Shown piece after piece: positions 8,711 through 18,358 of a stretch of DNA of 64,000 nucleotides. A program made the position numbers and the translations under genes. Every line of letters starts with the position of its first letter. Positions within the stretch are counted from its first letter, which is position 1. The stretch is from contig CAZNDB010000001.1 in the NCBI GenBank assembly GCA_964571725.1, positions 186,001-250,000 of the forward strand. Direction: 5' to 3'. A model generated the notes under the pieces. The model saw only the letters and a program-made list of their open reading frames with translations. It was not told the origin of the DNA and made no database searches. This DNA is from UBA1369 sp964571725 (GTDB lineage Bacteria; Patescibacteriota; Gracilibacteria; UBA1369).

Positions 8711-9301
8711 ATGATTTTCTTTTACATCTTATTGGCGCACCTGGTTTCCGATTATCTGCTTCAGCCGGATAATCTGGTGGAATGGAAGAAACATTCCAGA
8801 TGGGGGCTTTTCATGCATTCCTTTATTCACTTTTTGTTCACCACCCTGATCCTGTTCCTTTACACGGGGCAGCCGGCTGTGGCGATCCTGGCTTTTATCA
8901 TGGCCGCGCTTCATTTTATTATTGATTATGCCAAAGCCGTTCATGACCTGCAAAAGGACAATACGACAGTTTATTACTGGCTGGATCAGCTGGCCCATTA
9001 TCTGAGTGCGGGGCTGGTTACGCTGATTGCCCTGCAATTTGGCGGGTTCTTTGCCAGAAGGACCATTAATTTTGGTAATTACTTTGATTTGTTGTTTTTC
9101 AATCCGGTCTTTGTGACCTTCGCCAGTCTGGTCATTTTTATGACTCTGACCATTGAATACAGCCATTTTAAATATCGCTCAAAAGCAGGCCACCGGCCAC
9201 TGCTGAACAAACGCAACATGATCAGAAGGTTGTTATTGGCCGCCATTATTTACGTGGGGCTGTTATTCGCTCTTGTCCCGAGCGTGGGGCTTGACCTCTG
9301 A
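8711..9301 (+). CDS. DUF3307-like integral membrane protein
   Basis: The N-terminus LLAHLVSDYLLQPDNLVEWKK and the later HFIIDYAKA with QLAHYLS match the pattern of the DUF3307 family, small membrane proteins with conserved His/Asp in transmembrane helices and no established function. Five or six hydrophobic segments are visible in 196 residues. It follows the cNMP-binding gene by 54 nt on the same strand and may share its promoter. Its last 39 bp overlap the 3' end of the convergent membrane-protein gene. Confidence 0.75.
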   Translation: MIFFYILLAHLVSDYLLQPDNLVEWKKHSRWGLFMHSFIHFLFTTLILFLYTGQPAVAILAFIMAALHFIIDYAKAVHDLQKDNTTVYYWLDQLAHYLSAGLVTLIALQFGGFFARRTINFGNYFDLLFFNPVFVTFASLVIFMTLTIEYSHFKYRSKAGHRPLLNKRNMIRRLLLAAIIYVGLLFALVPSVGLDL

Positions 9302-10201
9302 AGTTAGTTTCAAAAAAGTGAAAGTCCAGACGGCCACGGCAAAAACGTGGATTATTCCGTTTAAATAAGAGGCGGCCAGCAGTCCTGCCGTACCCAGAAT
9401 CAGGCCCAGGGTCAGTCCCAGGTTGGGCAGATTGGCCAGTGCCATCAAATACACCACGCCGATTACCACTACCGGAATAAGCAGAACAAAAAGCAGCTGG
9501 ATAATGATTCTGATACCGATCAGAAGCATCAGTATGCTTAAAAGGACGGTCTCCTCCAGATTTCTGACCACCAGATTGAAACTTTTGGTAATCGAGGTAA
9601 ATACTTTTTCCTCGTCGATCACTATATAAAATTCGGAATAGGTTAGAAAGATGGCAATCATGAAAACCGCCAGTGACGCCAGAATAAAGACCGGCATGAC
9701 CAGCGGGAACACTTTCCAGCCAAAATTTCGCAGCGAGGTGGCCAAAACGGTATAGATGGAAGTCCCGCTGACAATCTGAAAAAACAGGCTGTATTCAAAA
9801 AGCGGGAGAAAATACATCAGTCCGTAGCTGACTCCTTTTCTGGCCGGAACGTTCTGCCCGTTACGGCGGCGGGCAATCAGCTGAATCAGGCCTCCCTGGC
9901 AAAGTACGGGGACAAAGAAATAACAGATAACCAGAACAATTCCCACCACCAGCAGCGGTACAATCACTCCGCGATTGTTTTGCAGGAAATTAATTACCGT
10001 GGTGAACACCAGGTACATAAAACTTTGATTCCAGTTCTGAAACAATTGTGAGGACAGAAAAGCGTAATATTGATAAATCAGCCAGCCAATCCCGGCCACG
10101 GTTCCAAAGAAAGCGGGGAAAGCCCCGTACCAGACCACCAGCCTTTTGTTCTCCTGGGTAAACTGCCAGGCCTCCGCCACTATTTGCTTATAATTAATCA
10201 T
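9263..10201 (-). CDS. Polytopic membrane protein of unknown function (312 aa)
   Basis: The protein has about six long hydrophobic segments and a short cytoplasmic N-terminus (MINYKQIVAEAWQFTQENKRLVVWYG). This layout is frequent in CPR genomes and usually annotated only as a hypothetical membrane protein; it resembles the glycerophosphoryl-diester-phosphodiesterase-type membrane domain in overall hydropathy, but I see no catalytic motif. A cytoplasmic loop carries ARRRNGQNVPARKG. It converges on and overlaps the DUF3307-like gene by 39 bp at the 3' ends. Confidence 0.7.
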   Translation of the reverse strand: MINYKQIVAEAWQFTQENKRLVVWYGAFPAFFGTVAGIGWLIYQYYAFLSSQLFQNWNQSFMYLVFTTVINFLQNNRGVIVPLLVVGIVLVICYFFVPVLCQGGLIQLIARRRNGQNVPARKGVSYGLMYFLPLFEYSLFFQIVSGTSIYTVLATSLRNFGWKVFPLVMPVFILASLAVFMIAIFLTYSEFYIVIDEEKVFTSITKSFNLVVRNLEETVLLSILMLLIGIRIIIQLLFVLLIPVVVIGVVYLMALANLPNLGLTLGLILGTAGLLAASYLNGIIHVFAVAVWTFTFLKLTSEVKPHARDKSE

Positions 10202-10259
10202 ACTTTTAAAAAACTCTAGCTCCGGACCGCACTAAGAGATTTAACATAAAAAGAATAGC

Positions 10260-10288
10260 TTGCCAATCATATGTCTCTCTGCTAAATT
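10260..10288 (+). promoter_or_regulatory. Sigma70-type promoter for rpsO-pnp
   Basis: The -35 element is TTGCCA (10260-10265), followed by a 17-nt spacer and TAAATT (10283-10288), with TG at the extended -10 position (TGCTAAATT). The predicted transcription start near 10295 would give a leader of about 35 nt, too short for a large S15 autoregulatory structure. Confidence 0.65.
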
Positions 10289-10329
10289 ATAGCTCGCGTA
10301 AATAACCTGTATTTAATAGTACTTGACCC

Positions 10330-10590
10330 ATGAAAAGACCTGAAAAGAAAAAGCTCATCCAGAATTTTGCCGTTCACCCGAAGGATACCGGTTCTCCGCA
10401 GGTGCAGATAGCCATTCTGACCGAGAGAATTAAGCAGCTTTCCGCCCACCTGGAAGAACACTCCAAGGACAACCATTCACGTCGTGGACTTTTGATGATG
10501 GTAGGTAAAAGAAGAAAGCTTCTGAACTACTTAAAACTCAACGAAAAGGAAGTATACGACGAGTTGATGGGCAAACTTGAATTAAAATAA
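10330..10590 (+). CDS. rpsO: 30S ribosomal protein S15 (uS15)
   Basis: uS15 binds the three-way junction of helices 20-22 in the 16S rRNA central domain. The 86-residue protein is the usual length and has the family pattern: DTGSPQVQIAILTERIKQLSAHLEEHSKDNHSRRGLLMMVGKRRKLLNYL, given here as separate well-known blocks (DTGSPQVQIA; LTERI; HLEEHSKD; SRRGLL; RRKLLNYL). It lies directly upstream of pnp, the conserved bacterial arrangement. No Shine-Dalgarno sequence is present before the ATG. Confidence 0.96.
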   Translation: MKRPEKKKLIQNFAVHPKDTGSPQVQIAILTERIKQLSAHLEEHSKDNHSRRGLLMMVGKRRKLLNYLKLNEKEVYDELMGKLELK

Positions 10591-10705
10591 TTTGATTCTC
10601 CGTTCAAACAGTTTAAGTTTCCGAAATTTTCAAAAAAGTCTACGCTTCCAAAGCTGGACTTTTTGTTTATCAATAACCAATAAGTAAAAAATAACTTTAA
10701 GAAAA

Positions 10706-12811
10706 ATGCAAAAAGAATTTACAATGGATTTGGCCGGCCGCCGGTTGAAAATCGAAACCGGTTTGCTTGCCAACCAGTCCAGTGGATCAGTGATGGTTTC
10801 CCTGGGAGATACCGTCGTATTCGCCAGTGCCATGATGGGAGGTGCCAGACCCGGCAACGATTTTTTCCCGTTGACGGTTGATTTCGAGGAAAAATACTAT
10901 GCCGCCGGAAAAATCCGCGGTTCACGTTTTATCAAGAGAGAGGGGAGACCCTCCGAAAAATCAATTCTGAATTCCCGTCTGATCGACCGCCCTATCCGTC
11001 CGCTGTTTCCCAAACACATGATCAATGACGTGCAGATGATCTGCTCGGTACTGTCCGCCGATCTGGAAGTAGACCCTTCCACTACCGGTTTGATTGCTGC
11101 CTCCGCCGCCATCTGCATCTCCGGAATGCCTTTCCAGGGGCCGGTCGGATCGGTCAGAGTCGGTCTGGTTGACGGTCAGTTGGTTCTCAACCCCACCTAC
11201 GCCCAGGTTGAAAGCGGTAAACTGGATTTGGTTGTAGCCGGAACGGAAGAAGCCATTACCATGGTGGAAGCCGGAGCCAAGGAAATTGACGATGAAACTT
11301 TACTCAAGGCTCTGGATCTGGCTCACGCCGAAATCAAGAAAATCTGCGCTCTGCAAAAGGAATTCATGAAAGAGTACCGCAAACCGGAACTGGAAGTGGT
11401 TTTGGCTCCTGAAAACCAGGCTGCCATCGAGGCCGTGGAAAAGACTATCACCAAAGAAATGCTGGATGAAGTAGCCGGTCCGACCAAAGTTGCCATCAAA
11501 GAAAAGATCCATCAGCTGGAAGATATGCTGGTGGAAAAGTTCAAAGCTGAAATCGAGGCGGGCACGTTTACCGAAAGTGATCTGAAAAATCATTTCGATT
11601 ACATGTTTGGCAAGAACATGAGAAAAAACATTCTGGATAACGAGAAAAGACTGGACGGCCGCAAAATGGATCAGATTCGGCCTTTATCCATCACTTTTGG
11701 CCTGCTGCCAAAGACCCACGGGTCCGCCCTGTTCCAGAGGGGGGAGACACAGGCACTGTCCATTGCTACTCTGGGGTCACCCGGCTCAGCCATGATCGTT
11801 GACTCCATGGATGAGGACAGCGAAAAACATTATTTCCATCATTACAATTTTCCTCCTTTCTCGGTTGGCGAAACCAAGCCGCTCCGTGGGCCCTCCCGCC
11901 GCGATATCGGACACGGATTCCTGGCTGAAAAAGCTCTGGTCCCCGTACTTCCCGATCGCACCAAATTTCCCTATACCATCTGGGTGGTTTCCGAAATCAT
12001 GTCCTGCAACGGATCCAGTTCTATGGCTTCAGTTTGCGGTTCAACCCTGGCCCTGATGGATGCGGGCGTCCCGATCAGCAAACCGGTTGCCGGTATTGCC
12101 ATGGGACTCGTCACTCTGGATGGAGACCTGGCTCACGGTTACAAGATTCTCACCGATATTCAGAGTTTTGAAGATTTCGCCGGAGACATGGATTTCAAGG
12201 TGGCCGGTACCCGCGACGGTATCACTGCTATTCAAATGGATATCAAAGTAAAAGGACTGTCCGTTGATCTGCTCCGCGAAGCTCTGGTACAGGCCAAGAA
12301 GGCCCGCCTCGAATTGCTCGACGCCATACAGGCCGCCTTACCCGAACCCCGCAAGGAACTGGCTCCCAATGCTCCGCGCATCACCTCCATCATGATTGAC
12401 CCCGACAAGATCAGGGAAGTTATCGGCAAGGGCGGGGAAACCATTCAGAAAATCACCAAGGAGACGGGCGTGGAAATCGATATTGAAGACAGCGGTTTAA
12501 TTATGATTACCGCCACCAATCAGGAATCCGCCAAGCTGGCCGAAGAGTGGATTCACCGCATCACTTACGAACCAAAGATCGGTGATGTCTTTACCGGAAA
12601 AGTAGTGAAGATCATGGAATTCGGAGCTTTTGTGGAAATTGCTCCGGGCAAGGACGGTCTGGTTCATATCTCGGAACTGGCCGACCACCGCGTGGAAAAG
12701 GTAGAGGACGTGGTCAAGGAAGGTGACATTATCAAAGTGGTTTTGGTTGATATTGACGACAAGGGCCGCTATAAGCTGTCACACAAACAGGCCATGAAAT
12801 TGCCCAACTAA
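10706..12811 (+). CDS. pnp: Polyribonucleotide nucleotidyltransferase (PNPase)
   Basis: PNPase degrades RNA 3'-to-5' by phosphorolysis. The 701-residue protein has two RNase PH-like domains joined by an alpha-helical linker, with FFPLTVDFEEKYYAAGKIRGS and GRPSEKSILNSRLIDRPIRPLFP split across the first, and KTHGSALFQRGETQ plus GLVTLDGD in the second. It is followed by a KH domain (IREVIGKGGETIQKI) and an S1 domain (GLVHISELADHRVEKVEDVV). All core and RNA-binding modules are present. It is 115 bp downstream of rpsO and is followed by a strong bidirectional terminator. Confidence 0.97.
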   Translation: MQKEFTMDLAGRRLKIETGLLANQSSGSVMVSLGDTVVFASAMMGGARPGNDFFPLTVDFEEKYYAAGKIRGSRFIKREGRPSEKSILNSRLIDRPIRPLFPKHMINDVQMICSVLSADLEVDPSTTGLIAASAAICISGMPFQGPVGSVRVGLVDGQLVLNPTYAQVESGKLDLVVAGTEEAITMVEAGAKEIDDETLLKALDLAHAEIKKICALQKEFMKEYRKPELEVVLAPENQAAIEAVEKTITKEMLDEVAGPTKVAIKEKIHQLEDMLVEKFKAEIEAGTFTESDLKNHFDYMFGKNMRKNILDNEKRLDGRKMDQIRPLSITFGLLPKTHGSALFQRGETQALSIATLGSPGSAMIVDSMDEDSEKHYFHHYNFPPFSVGETKPLRGPSRRDIGHGFLAEKALVPVLPDRTKFPYTIWVVSEIMSCNGSSSMASVCGSTLALMDAGVPISKPVAGIAMGLVTLDGDLAHGYKILTDIQSFEDFAGDMDFKVAGTRDGITAIQMDIKVKGLSVDLLREALVQAKKARLELLDAIQAALPEPRKELAPNAPRITSIMIDPDKIREVIGKGGETIQKITKETGVEIDIEDSGLIMITATNQESAKLAEEWIHRITYEPKIGDVFTGKVVKIMEFGAFVEIAPGKDGLVHISELADHRVEKVEDVVKEGDIIKVVLVDIDDKGRYKLSHKQAMKLPN

Positions 12812-12859
12812 TTTTTGCCGCGAAAAAAATCCGGAATTAGCGGAAAGTAAAAAGATTAT

Positions 12860-12886
12860 AAAAGCCCGTCGTTACGACGGGCTTTT
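12860..12886. terminator. Bidirectional intrinsic terminator between pnp and dnaX
   Basis: A perfect hairpin with arms AAAGCCCGTCG and CGACGGGCTTT (12861-12885) around a TTA loop, extended by one A-T pair. T residues follow on the plus strand, and the A-rich flank gives a T tract on the minus strand. It sits between the convergent genes pnp and dnaX and can serve both. Confidence 0.9.
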
Positions 12887-12933
12887 GTTTGCGAAATTTT
12901 TGAAAAACATCTGGCCCCAATTGCCGGTGCAAT

Positions 12934-14505
12934 TTATCCGACGACTTCTCCGCCAAACACGTTAAGCGCTGACTCCATCATTTTATTGTTACCGGCTGGT
13001 TCGGCAGCTTGTGGTCCGCCCTGGTAGAAACCGGCTGCATCCGGGGATTGGGCGGGGGCGGAAACTTTTTCACTGCTAAATTCGGCCGCTATTGAGGGAT
13101 CAACCTTTCCCAGTAGTTTAATCGTTTCTCCGAATTCTTCGGCGATCGCCTGCTCGGAAATGGCCAGCAGTTCAGGGACAAATAATTTATCTTTATTGAA
13201 ATTGCTGCTGAAAGCCAGAGTCAGTTTACCCGTATCCAAATTTACGGGCTTTCCCGCCATCAGACAACGCTTGGCCAGCGGACTGTGTATTCTGTCCATC
13301 ACGCCGCTCCAGTGTTTAAGCAAATCATCCAGCCCTTCGGGACTGGTCTGGGTTTGGGGCAAGCCGGTCGAAGGTTCCGCGTGAACCGGAATATCTTTAG
13401 AAATTGCTATATCCGGGGTAACCGTCACAGGCTCAGGCTTTTTTTTTGAGCCATCCTGATCGGCGGGAGCTTGCCTGATTATCGTTCCGGTATCCCTTAA
13501 TCCGGCCTTGGCAATGGCAACCTCCAGGGGCAGTTCCGGGATATAGGAAAACTTTTGTTTCTCGTAGGCTTCCTGAAAAAATCCCAGCAATTCAATGTAT
13601 CTCCCCGTTTCGGAATGATTTCCGGCCTTCACGGTTTCCAGCAGTTTCTGCCGCAGAAAATCCAGGATATCTCTGTTAAATTGCACCAGATCCACCCCGG
13701 CCTGAAAAATCTGATCGAGCTTGATCATGGCATCGGCGATGCGGCCCCCCTCCAGCATGGTCAACAGTTCATCGCAGGCGGTAAAATTACTGATTCCCAA
13801 AACCTTTTTTACCCGTTCAGCTTCCAGTTTGTTGCCGGTGGCAATCTGTTCCAGCAGCGACAGCGCGTCTCTGGCTCCTCCGCGTGCGTACTTGGCGATT
13901 ATTTTCAGGGCCTCCTCGTCCGCGACTATTTCTTCGGTCAAAGCCACCTGACGCAAATGTTCAATCAGCACCAGCTCGGTAATTCTGCGGAAATCAAATC
14001 TCTGGCAGCGGGAAATAATGGTCTCCGGCACTTTATTGATTTCGGTAGTGGCCAGAATAAAATAAACAAAGGAAGGCGGTTCCTCCAGAGTCTTCAGGAG
14101 GGCGTTAAAGGCCTCCTTGGTCAGCATGTGTACTTCATCGATAATATAGACTTTGTTTTTGGCCCTGGTTGGCGCGTAATTAATTTTCTCGCGTAAATCC
14201 CTGATTTCGTCCACGCCGCGGTTGGAAGCGGCATCTATTTCAATCACGTCGATCAGCCTGCCATTGTCGATTTCTTCAGCCAGTACGGAGCCGTCAAACC
14301 TCCCGTCCTCAGTCATTGTCTCGGCATTGATCGCTTTGGCCAAAAGCCTGGCGGTAGTGGTTTTACCCGTGCCGCGCGGGCCGGTGAACAGATAGGCGTG
14401 TGAAATATTACCCGCCTTAATGGCATTAAGAAGGGTGGTTTTAATGTGTTCCTGGCCAATCAGGCTGGGAAAGTCCTTGGGTCTGTATTTTCTGTAAAGA
14501 GACAT
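12934..14505 (-). CDS. dnaX: DNA polymerase III subunit gamma/tau, without zinc cysteines
   Basis: DnaX is the AAA+ motor of the clamp loader. The 523-residue protein begins MSLYRKYRPKDFPSLIGQ, has Walker A GPRGTGKT (residues 42-49), Walker B YIIDEVHML, sensor 1 LATTE and the SRC arginine finger (ISRCQRFDF). The four-cysteine zinc module normally between Walker A and DVIEIDAAS is replaced by about 20 residues with no Cys (AETMTEDGRFDGSVLAEEID). The C-terminal region includes a tau-like segment. It lies in a ligA - glycosyltransferase - dnaX gene string. Confidence 0.95.
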   Translation of the reverse strand: MSLYRKYRPKDFPSLIGQEHIKTTLLNAIKAGNISHAYLFTGPRGTGKTTTARLLAKAINAETMTEDGRFDGSVLAEEIDNGRLIDVIEIDAASNRGVDEIRDLREKINYAPTRAKNKVYIIDEVHMLTKEAFNALLKTLEEPPSFVYFILATTEINKVPETIISRCQRFDFRRITELVLIEHLRQVALTEEIVADEEALKIIAKYARGGARDALSLLEQIATGNKLEAERVKKVLGISNFTACDELLTMLEGGRIADAMIKLDQIFQAGVDLVQFNRDILDFLRQKLLETVKAGNHSETGRYIELLGFFQEAYEKQKFSYIPELPLEVAIAKAGLRDTGTIIRQAPADQDGSKKKPEPVTVTPDIAISKDIPVHAEPSTGLPQTQTSPEGLDDLLKHWSGVMDRIHSPLAKRCLMAGKPVNLDTGKLTLAFSSNFNKDKLFVPELLAISEQAIAEEFGETIKLLGKVDPSIAAEFSSEKVSAPAQSPDAAGFYQGGPQAAEPAGNNKMMESALNVFGGEVVG

Positions 14506-14552
14506 GTTTACTTCTTAATTGGCCACTAATTTTTACACGTTTCCCCGCCAAA

Positions 14553-15683
14553 TTAGAAACAAAACTTCTGGACAAACTCTCTTATCTCTTTTTCAAATCT
14601 CCCGGCCGAAAATTTCAGGGCATCCTTATGGATTTCCCGGGCGTCATAATTTTTGTAATTGAGCATCATTTTGGCCAGGGCGTTTTCCATGGAAGCCAAC
14701 GTTTGTTCCTCAAAAAACTCTCCGTTAAAACCGGGCCGTATAAATTCCGTCGCGCCGCCGGCCTTATAAGCCAAAACCGGTTTTCCGCAGGCCAGGGCCT
14801 CGATCATGGCTATGCCAAAATCTTCTTCCGAGGGGAACACGAAAGCCTTGCATTTTTCCAGATAAATCCTGCATTGATCGTCGGACAGCCGGCCTTTAAA
14901 TTCAATATTTTTATCGGCAATCGATTCCAGAAAAGATTTCTCCGGCCCCTCTCCGATGATAACCAGTTTTTTCCCGGTTTTGTTAAAGAGATTGACCGCG
15001 AGATCGATCTTTTTATAGTCGGTCAGCGTGGAAATCATCAAATAATAATCTTCATGCTCCGGCGAAGGTTTAAATCTGTCCGTATCCACCGGGGGATAGA
15101 TCACGTCCGCGTTCAGGCGGTAATATTTTTCGATCCTTTGCCGCACGTGTCCGGAATTGGCGATATAGTGATCGGGTCTGTCCGCGGCCACTTTATCCCA
15201 TAGCCGTATTTTTTCCAGGGATCTGGTGGCCAGCCATCTTTTCACCGGCCCGAACCATTTCTGATGAAGATATTCGTGGGTGTAATCCCAGGCGTAACGC
15301 ATTGGTGAATGGCAGTAACAGATATGTACGGCCTCTGATCCGGTCAAGGCTCCATGGGCAAAGGCCGAACTGGAACTGATTACCAGGTCATAATCGCTCA
15401 GGTCAAAAGATTCGGCGGCATAGGGCATCAACCAAAGCAGCCAGCGATAGCGTCGTCTGATCAATTTGGGAAATTTCTGCAAAAAAGAGGGACGGACTTT
15501 GTCGGCCGGGAAATCTTTGCCGCACTTTTTTTCATCGTAAAGAAGCGTATAAATGGGGGCATCGGGGTACATTTCCGAAAGTTTGGCGACCACGCGCTCC
15601 GCTCCGCCCATTTTCACCAGCAATTCTGCTATCAGGGCAACTTTCGGCTGTCCTTTTTTTTCTGACGTTGATTTGGTTTTCAT
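14553..15683 (-). CDS. Family 4 glycosyltransferase (GT-B fold)
   Basis: The 376-residue protein shows the two Rossmann halves of a retaining GT-B enzyme: N-terminal VALIAELLVKMGGAERVV, then YIANSGHVRQRI, and C-terminal LVIIGEGPEKSFLES and VFPSEEDFGIAMIEALACGKPVLAYKAGG (given as blocks: SEEDFGIAMIEALACG; KPVLAY). The EX7E-type motif starts at E of EDFGIAMIE. It probably transfers a nucleotide-activated sugar to a cell-surface polysaccharide or lipid carrier; substrates cannot be told. Its ATG overlaps the ligA stop as ATGA, so translation is coupled to the ligase gene. Confidence 0.85.
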   Translation of the reverse strand: MKTKSTSEKKGQPKVALIAELLVKMGGAERVVAKLSEMYPDAPIYTLLYDEKKCGKDFPADKVRPSFLQKFPKLIRRRYRWLLWLMPYAAESFDLSDYDLVISSSSAFAHGALTGSEAVHICYCHSPMRYAWDYTHEYLHQKWFGPVKRWLATRSLEKIRLWDKVAADRPDHYIANSGHVRQRIEKYYRLNADVIYPPVDTDRFKPSPEHEDYYLMISTLTDYKKIDLAVNLFNKTGKKLVIIGEGPEKSFLESIADKNIEFKGRLSDDQCRIYLEKCKAFVFPSEEDFGIAMIEALACGKPVLAYKAGGATEFIRPGFNGEFFEEQTLASMENALAKMMLNYKNYDAREIHKDALKFSAGRFEKEIREFVQKFCF

Positions 15684-17749
15684 AACTCAATCATTTTTAA
15701 AAACTCCTCTTCATCAATTGTCTTTACTCCCAGCTTTTTGGCATCACGGTCCTTGGTGCTCAACTTGTCCTGGTCACCGACTATCAGAAAGCTGGTTTTT
15801 TTGGTTACGGAATTGACGACTTTACCTCCATTCTGACGGATTCTCTCCTTTACCTGATCGCGCGACATACTTTTCAGGGTTCCGGTAATTACAAAAATCA
15901 TCCCTTTGAGTTTGAGGCTCAAGGGTTTTTCTTCTTCGATGAACGATACGCCGACCTCTTCCAGCTTTTTGAGCAGCGCGATTTCCCTTTCATTCCTAAA
16001 CCATTTCATAATCTCTTCACTGACGACTTCGCCGAAGCCCTCGATCTGTTCAAGCTTTTCTTTGGTCATTTCCTGGGCGAGCAGCAGCAGCTCGTTGATG
16101 GTGGTAACACCGTGTTTGGCGGCGTGATCTGTTTTGTCCGGTTGCTTTTCCATTTGTTCCGCCTGGAAGTATTCGGCCAGATCGATGGCGGTTTCTTCGC
16201 CTATGTGTCTGATGCCCAGGGCGAACAAAAATCTTTCCAGCCCCACCGTGCGGGCCTTTTTTATCGCTTCGATCAACTTCTCGGTACGTTTTTCCTTAAA
16301 CAGCGGCAATATAAGCAGATCAGTTCTGGTCAGCTGGTACAGATCCGGAATTTCATCAACCAATTGTGCCTCCAGCAGGGCATCAATAACTTTTTCTCCC
16401 AGTCCGTCGATGTTCATGACTGTGGCAAAGTGTATGAAACGTTCACGGTCCTGGGCAAAACAGTCGGGGTTGGAGCAGCGCGTAACGGCCTCGCCTTCTT
16501 TTCTTTCCACTTTTGATTCGCAAACCGGACAGCGGGTCGGGAAAACAAATTCTTTTTCATTGCCGGTGCGCAGGTCTTTTAAAACGTGTACAATTTCCGG
16601 AATAACATCTCCTGCTTTTTGAATAATTACCGTGTCTCCGATTCTGACGTCCTTGCGTTTTAGTTCGTCTTCATTGTGCAGCGTGGCCCTGGAAATGGTT
16701 GATCCCGCCACTCTGACCGGACTCAAAACGGCCACGGGGGTAAGCGCGCCGGTGCGTCCCACCTGCACGTGAATGTCCAGAATGCGGGTGGTGGACTGCT
16801 CGGCCGGGAATTTATAGGCCACGGCATAACGGGGCGTTTTAGCGGTGAAACCCAACAGTTGTTGCTGATTTTTTTCATTGACCTTGATCACCACGCCGTC
16901 AATTTCAAAAGGTAGTTTTTCACGGAGTTCAGCGGCTTCATCCAGGAACTTCTTTACGTCTTCCAGATCTTCGCAAAAACGATAATGGGTTTCCACCGGC
17001 AGCCCCAGATCCATCATTTTTTCCAGAGCCGATTGTTGATGGCGGGGAATTCCCTCCATGTTGGTCTGTCCCAATTCATAAAAAAAAGCCGAGAGCTTGC
17101 GGGAAGCGGTTACCTGGGGATCCAGTTGGCGAACCGTGCCGGCAGCCAGATTACGGGGATTTTCAAAAGCCTCTTCTCCTTTGGCCGTCTGTTCCTCATT
17201 GATTTTGCGGAAGTTTTCTTTGTTGATATAAACCTCGCCGCTGATTTCCAGATCAATCTCCTCATTCAGTTTCAGGGGAACGGATTCAATGGTTTTAACC
17301 GAATGAGTAACGTCTTCCCCCTGCACTCCGTCACCCCGGGTGATCGCTCTGACCAGAAAACCTTTCTCATAATGCAGCGTAATATTCAGTCCGTCGATTT
17401 TTAACTCGCAGAGATAATGGATTTTTTGATTGGGCGGCAACATTTTGGTAATTTTCTCCTCCCAGTCCTTGATTTCCTCAAACGAAAATACGTCGGACAG
17501 ACTCTTTTTGGGCGTAATATGAACAATTTTTTCAAATTTCCCGCTTAAAGGAGCCCCAACTCTCTGGGTGGGGGAATCGGGGGTGATAAATTCCGGAAAA
17601 CGCTCTTCCAGTTGCTTTAACTCTAGCTTCAGACTGTCCCGGACCGCTTCCGACACCTCGGATTTGTTCAGGATAAAATACTGGTAATTCAGGTCGGTAA
17701 TTTTCTGCTTCAGCTTTTCAATTCGCTCTTGAACTTCGTGTTTATCCAT
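15680..17749 (-). CDS. ligA: NAD-dependent DNA ligase LigA
   Basis: LigA seals nicks during replication and repair using NAD+. The 689-residue protein has the Ia domain, the adenylation motif CELKIDGLN with the reactive Lys near residue 117, the OB fold, a four-cysteine zinc finger (CPVC...CSNPDC), helix-hairpin-helix repeats (for example MNIDGLGEKVIDALL; LEQIEGFGEVVSEEI) and a C-terminal BRCT domain (GMIFVITGTLKSMSRDQVKE). The length matches the family (671 in E. coli). It heads the minus-strand string ligA - glycosyltransferase - dnaX. Confidence 0.97.
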   Translation of the reverse strand: MDKHEVQERIEKLKQKITDLNYQYFILNKSEVSEAVRDSLKLELKQLEERFPEFITPDSPTQRVGAPLSGKFEKIVHITPKKSLSDVFSFEEIKDWEEKITKMLPPNQKIHYLCELKIDGLNITLHYEKGFLVRAITRGDGVQGEDVTHSVKTIESVPLKLNEEIDLEISGEVYINKENFRKINEEQTAKGEEAFENPRNLAAGTVRQLDPQVTASRKLSAFFYELGQTNMEGIPRHQQSALEKMMDLGLPVETHYRFCEDLEDVKKFLDEAAELREKLPFEIDGVVIKVNEKNQQQLLGFTAKTPRYAVAYKFPAEQSTTRILDIHVQVGRTGALTPVAVLSPVRVAGSTISRATLHNEDELKRKDVRIGDTVIIQKAGDVIPEIVHVLKDLRTGNEKEFVFPTRCPVCESKVERKEGEAVTRCSNPDCFAQDRERFIHFATVMNIDGLGEKVIDALLEAQLVDEIPDLYQLTRTDLLILPLFKEKRTEKLIEAIKKARTVGLERFLFALGIRHIGEETAIDLAEYFQAEQMEKQPDKTDHAAKHGVTTINELLLLAQEMTKEKLEQIEGFGEVVSEEIMKWFRNEREIALLKKLEEVGVSFIEEEKPLSLKLKGMIFVITGTLKSMSRDQVKERIRQNGGKVVNSVTKKTSFLIVGDQDKLSTKDRDAKKLGVKTIDEEEFLKMIEL

Positions 17750-17876
17750 TTTGTTTTAATATTTCAGCCCTACTTTAACCAAAAACTCGCGGTCTTTCAA
17801 CCTTTGAATGGGCTTTTCCCTACGCAAGAAAATAAAATGATGCTATCATAATTCCGAACATCTATTTTTGTATGAC

Positions 17877-18347
17877 ATGCAAACCCAATTAAGCGGCCAA
17901 CCTGTCGAAATAAAAAATGAGGGGCAGAAAGTGATTTATCTGATCAGAAAAGCCTACCTGGAGGGCAGCCTGGCGGCCACCGGCAACGCCGCGCCCGAAA
18001 TCCAGATCAGTCTGAACACGCCAACCAAAATCCGGCCGGAACTGTACAAGGTCAGTCCCAAAGACAAGGCCTTTTTAAAGGAGCTGATCGCCAAAGTCGA
18101 GTCAGGCCAGATCAAGCTTTTTACTCCCTCCACCTTGCTCAATCAGCCGGTTTACGACCAATTGTCTCCCCAATTGCGGGCCAAGGCAGATTACGATATT
18201 TTGATTCTGGTACATAAAATCAGACAGATTAAAAAAATCTGGGATGAAGGTGCCAAAGACTCCTATCAGATCATGAATCTGGTACACTCGCTGAGATTGG
18301 CTAAAGAAAGCCTGGAAACCCAGCAGGGGGACGTTTTTGTGATCTGA
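17877..18347 (+). CDS. Hypothetical cytoplasmic protein (156 aa)
   Basis: The ATG at 17877 is preferred over the in-frame TTG at 17868. The protein has no signal peptide or membrane segment, and its C-terminal half is predicted to be helical (ILILVHKIRQIKKIWDEGAKDS and the following helix, ending in SLRLAKESLET). I recognise no family. It stands alone between ligA, which diverges from it across about 127 bp, and the promoter at 18359-18387 that serves the next gene. Confidence 0.6.
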   Translation: MQTQLSGQPVEIKNEGQKVIYLIRKAYLEGSLAATGNAAPEIQISLNTPTKIRPELYKVSPKDKAFLKELIAKVESGQIKLFTPSTLLNQPVYDQLSPQLRAKADYDILILVHKIRQIKKIWDEGAKDSYQIMNLVHSLRLAKESLETQQGDVFVI

Positions 18348-18358
18348 AAGCTCTGGAA

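Noticed and set aside
10202..10329. Long S15 autoregulatory leader before rpsO
   Set aside because: The predicted transcription start leaves only about 35 nt of leader, and no pseudoknot-like pairing is evident.
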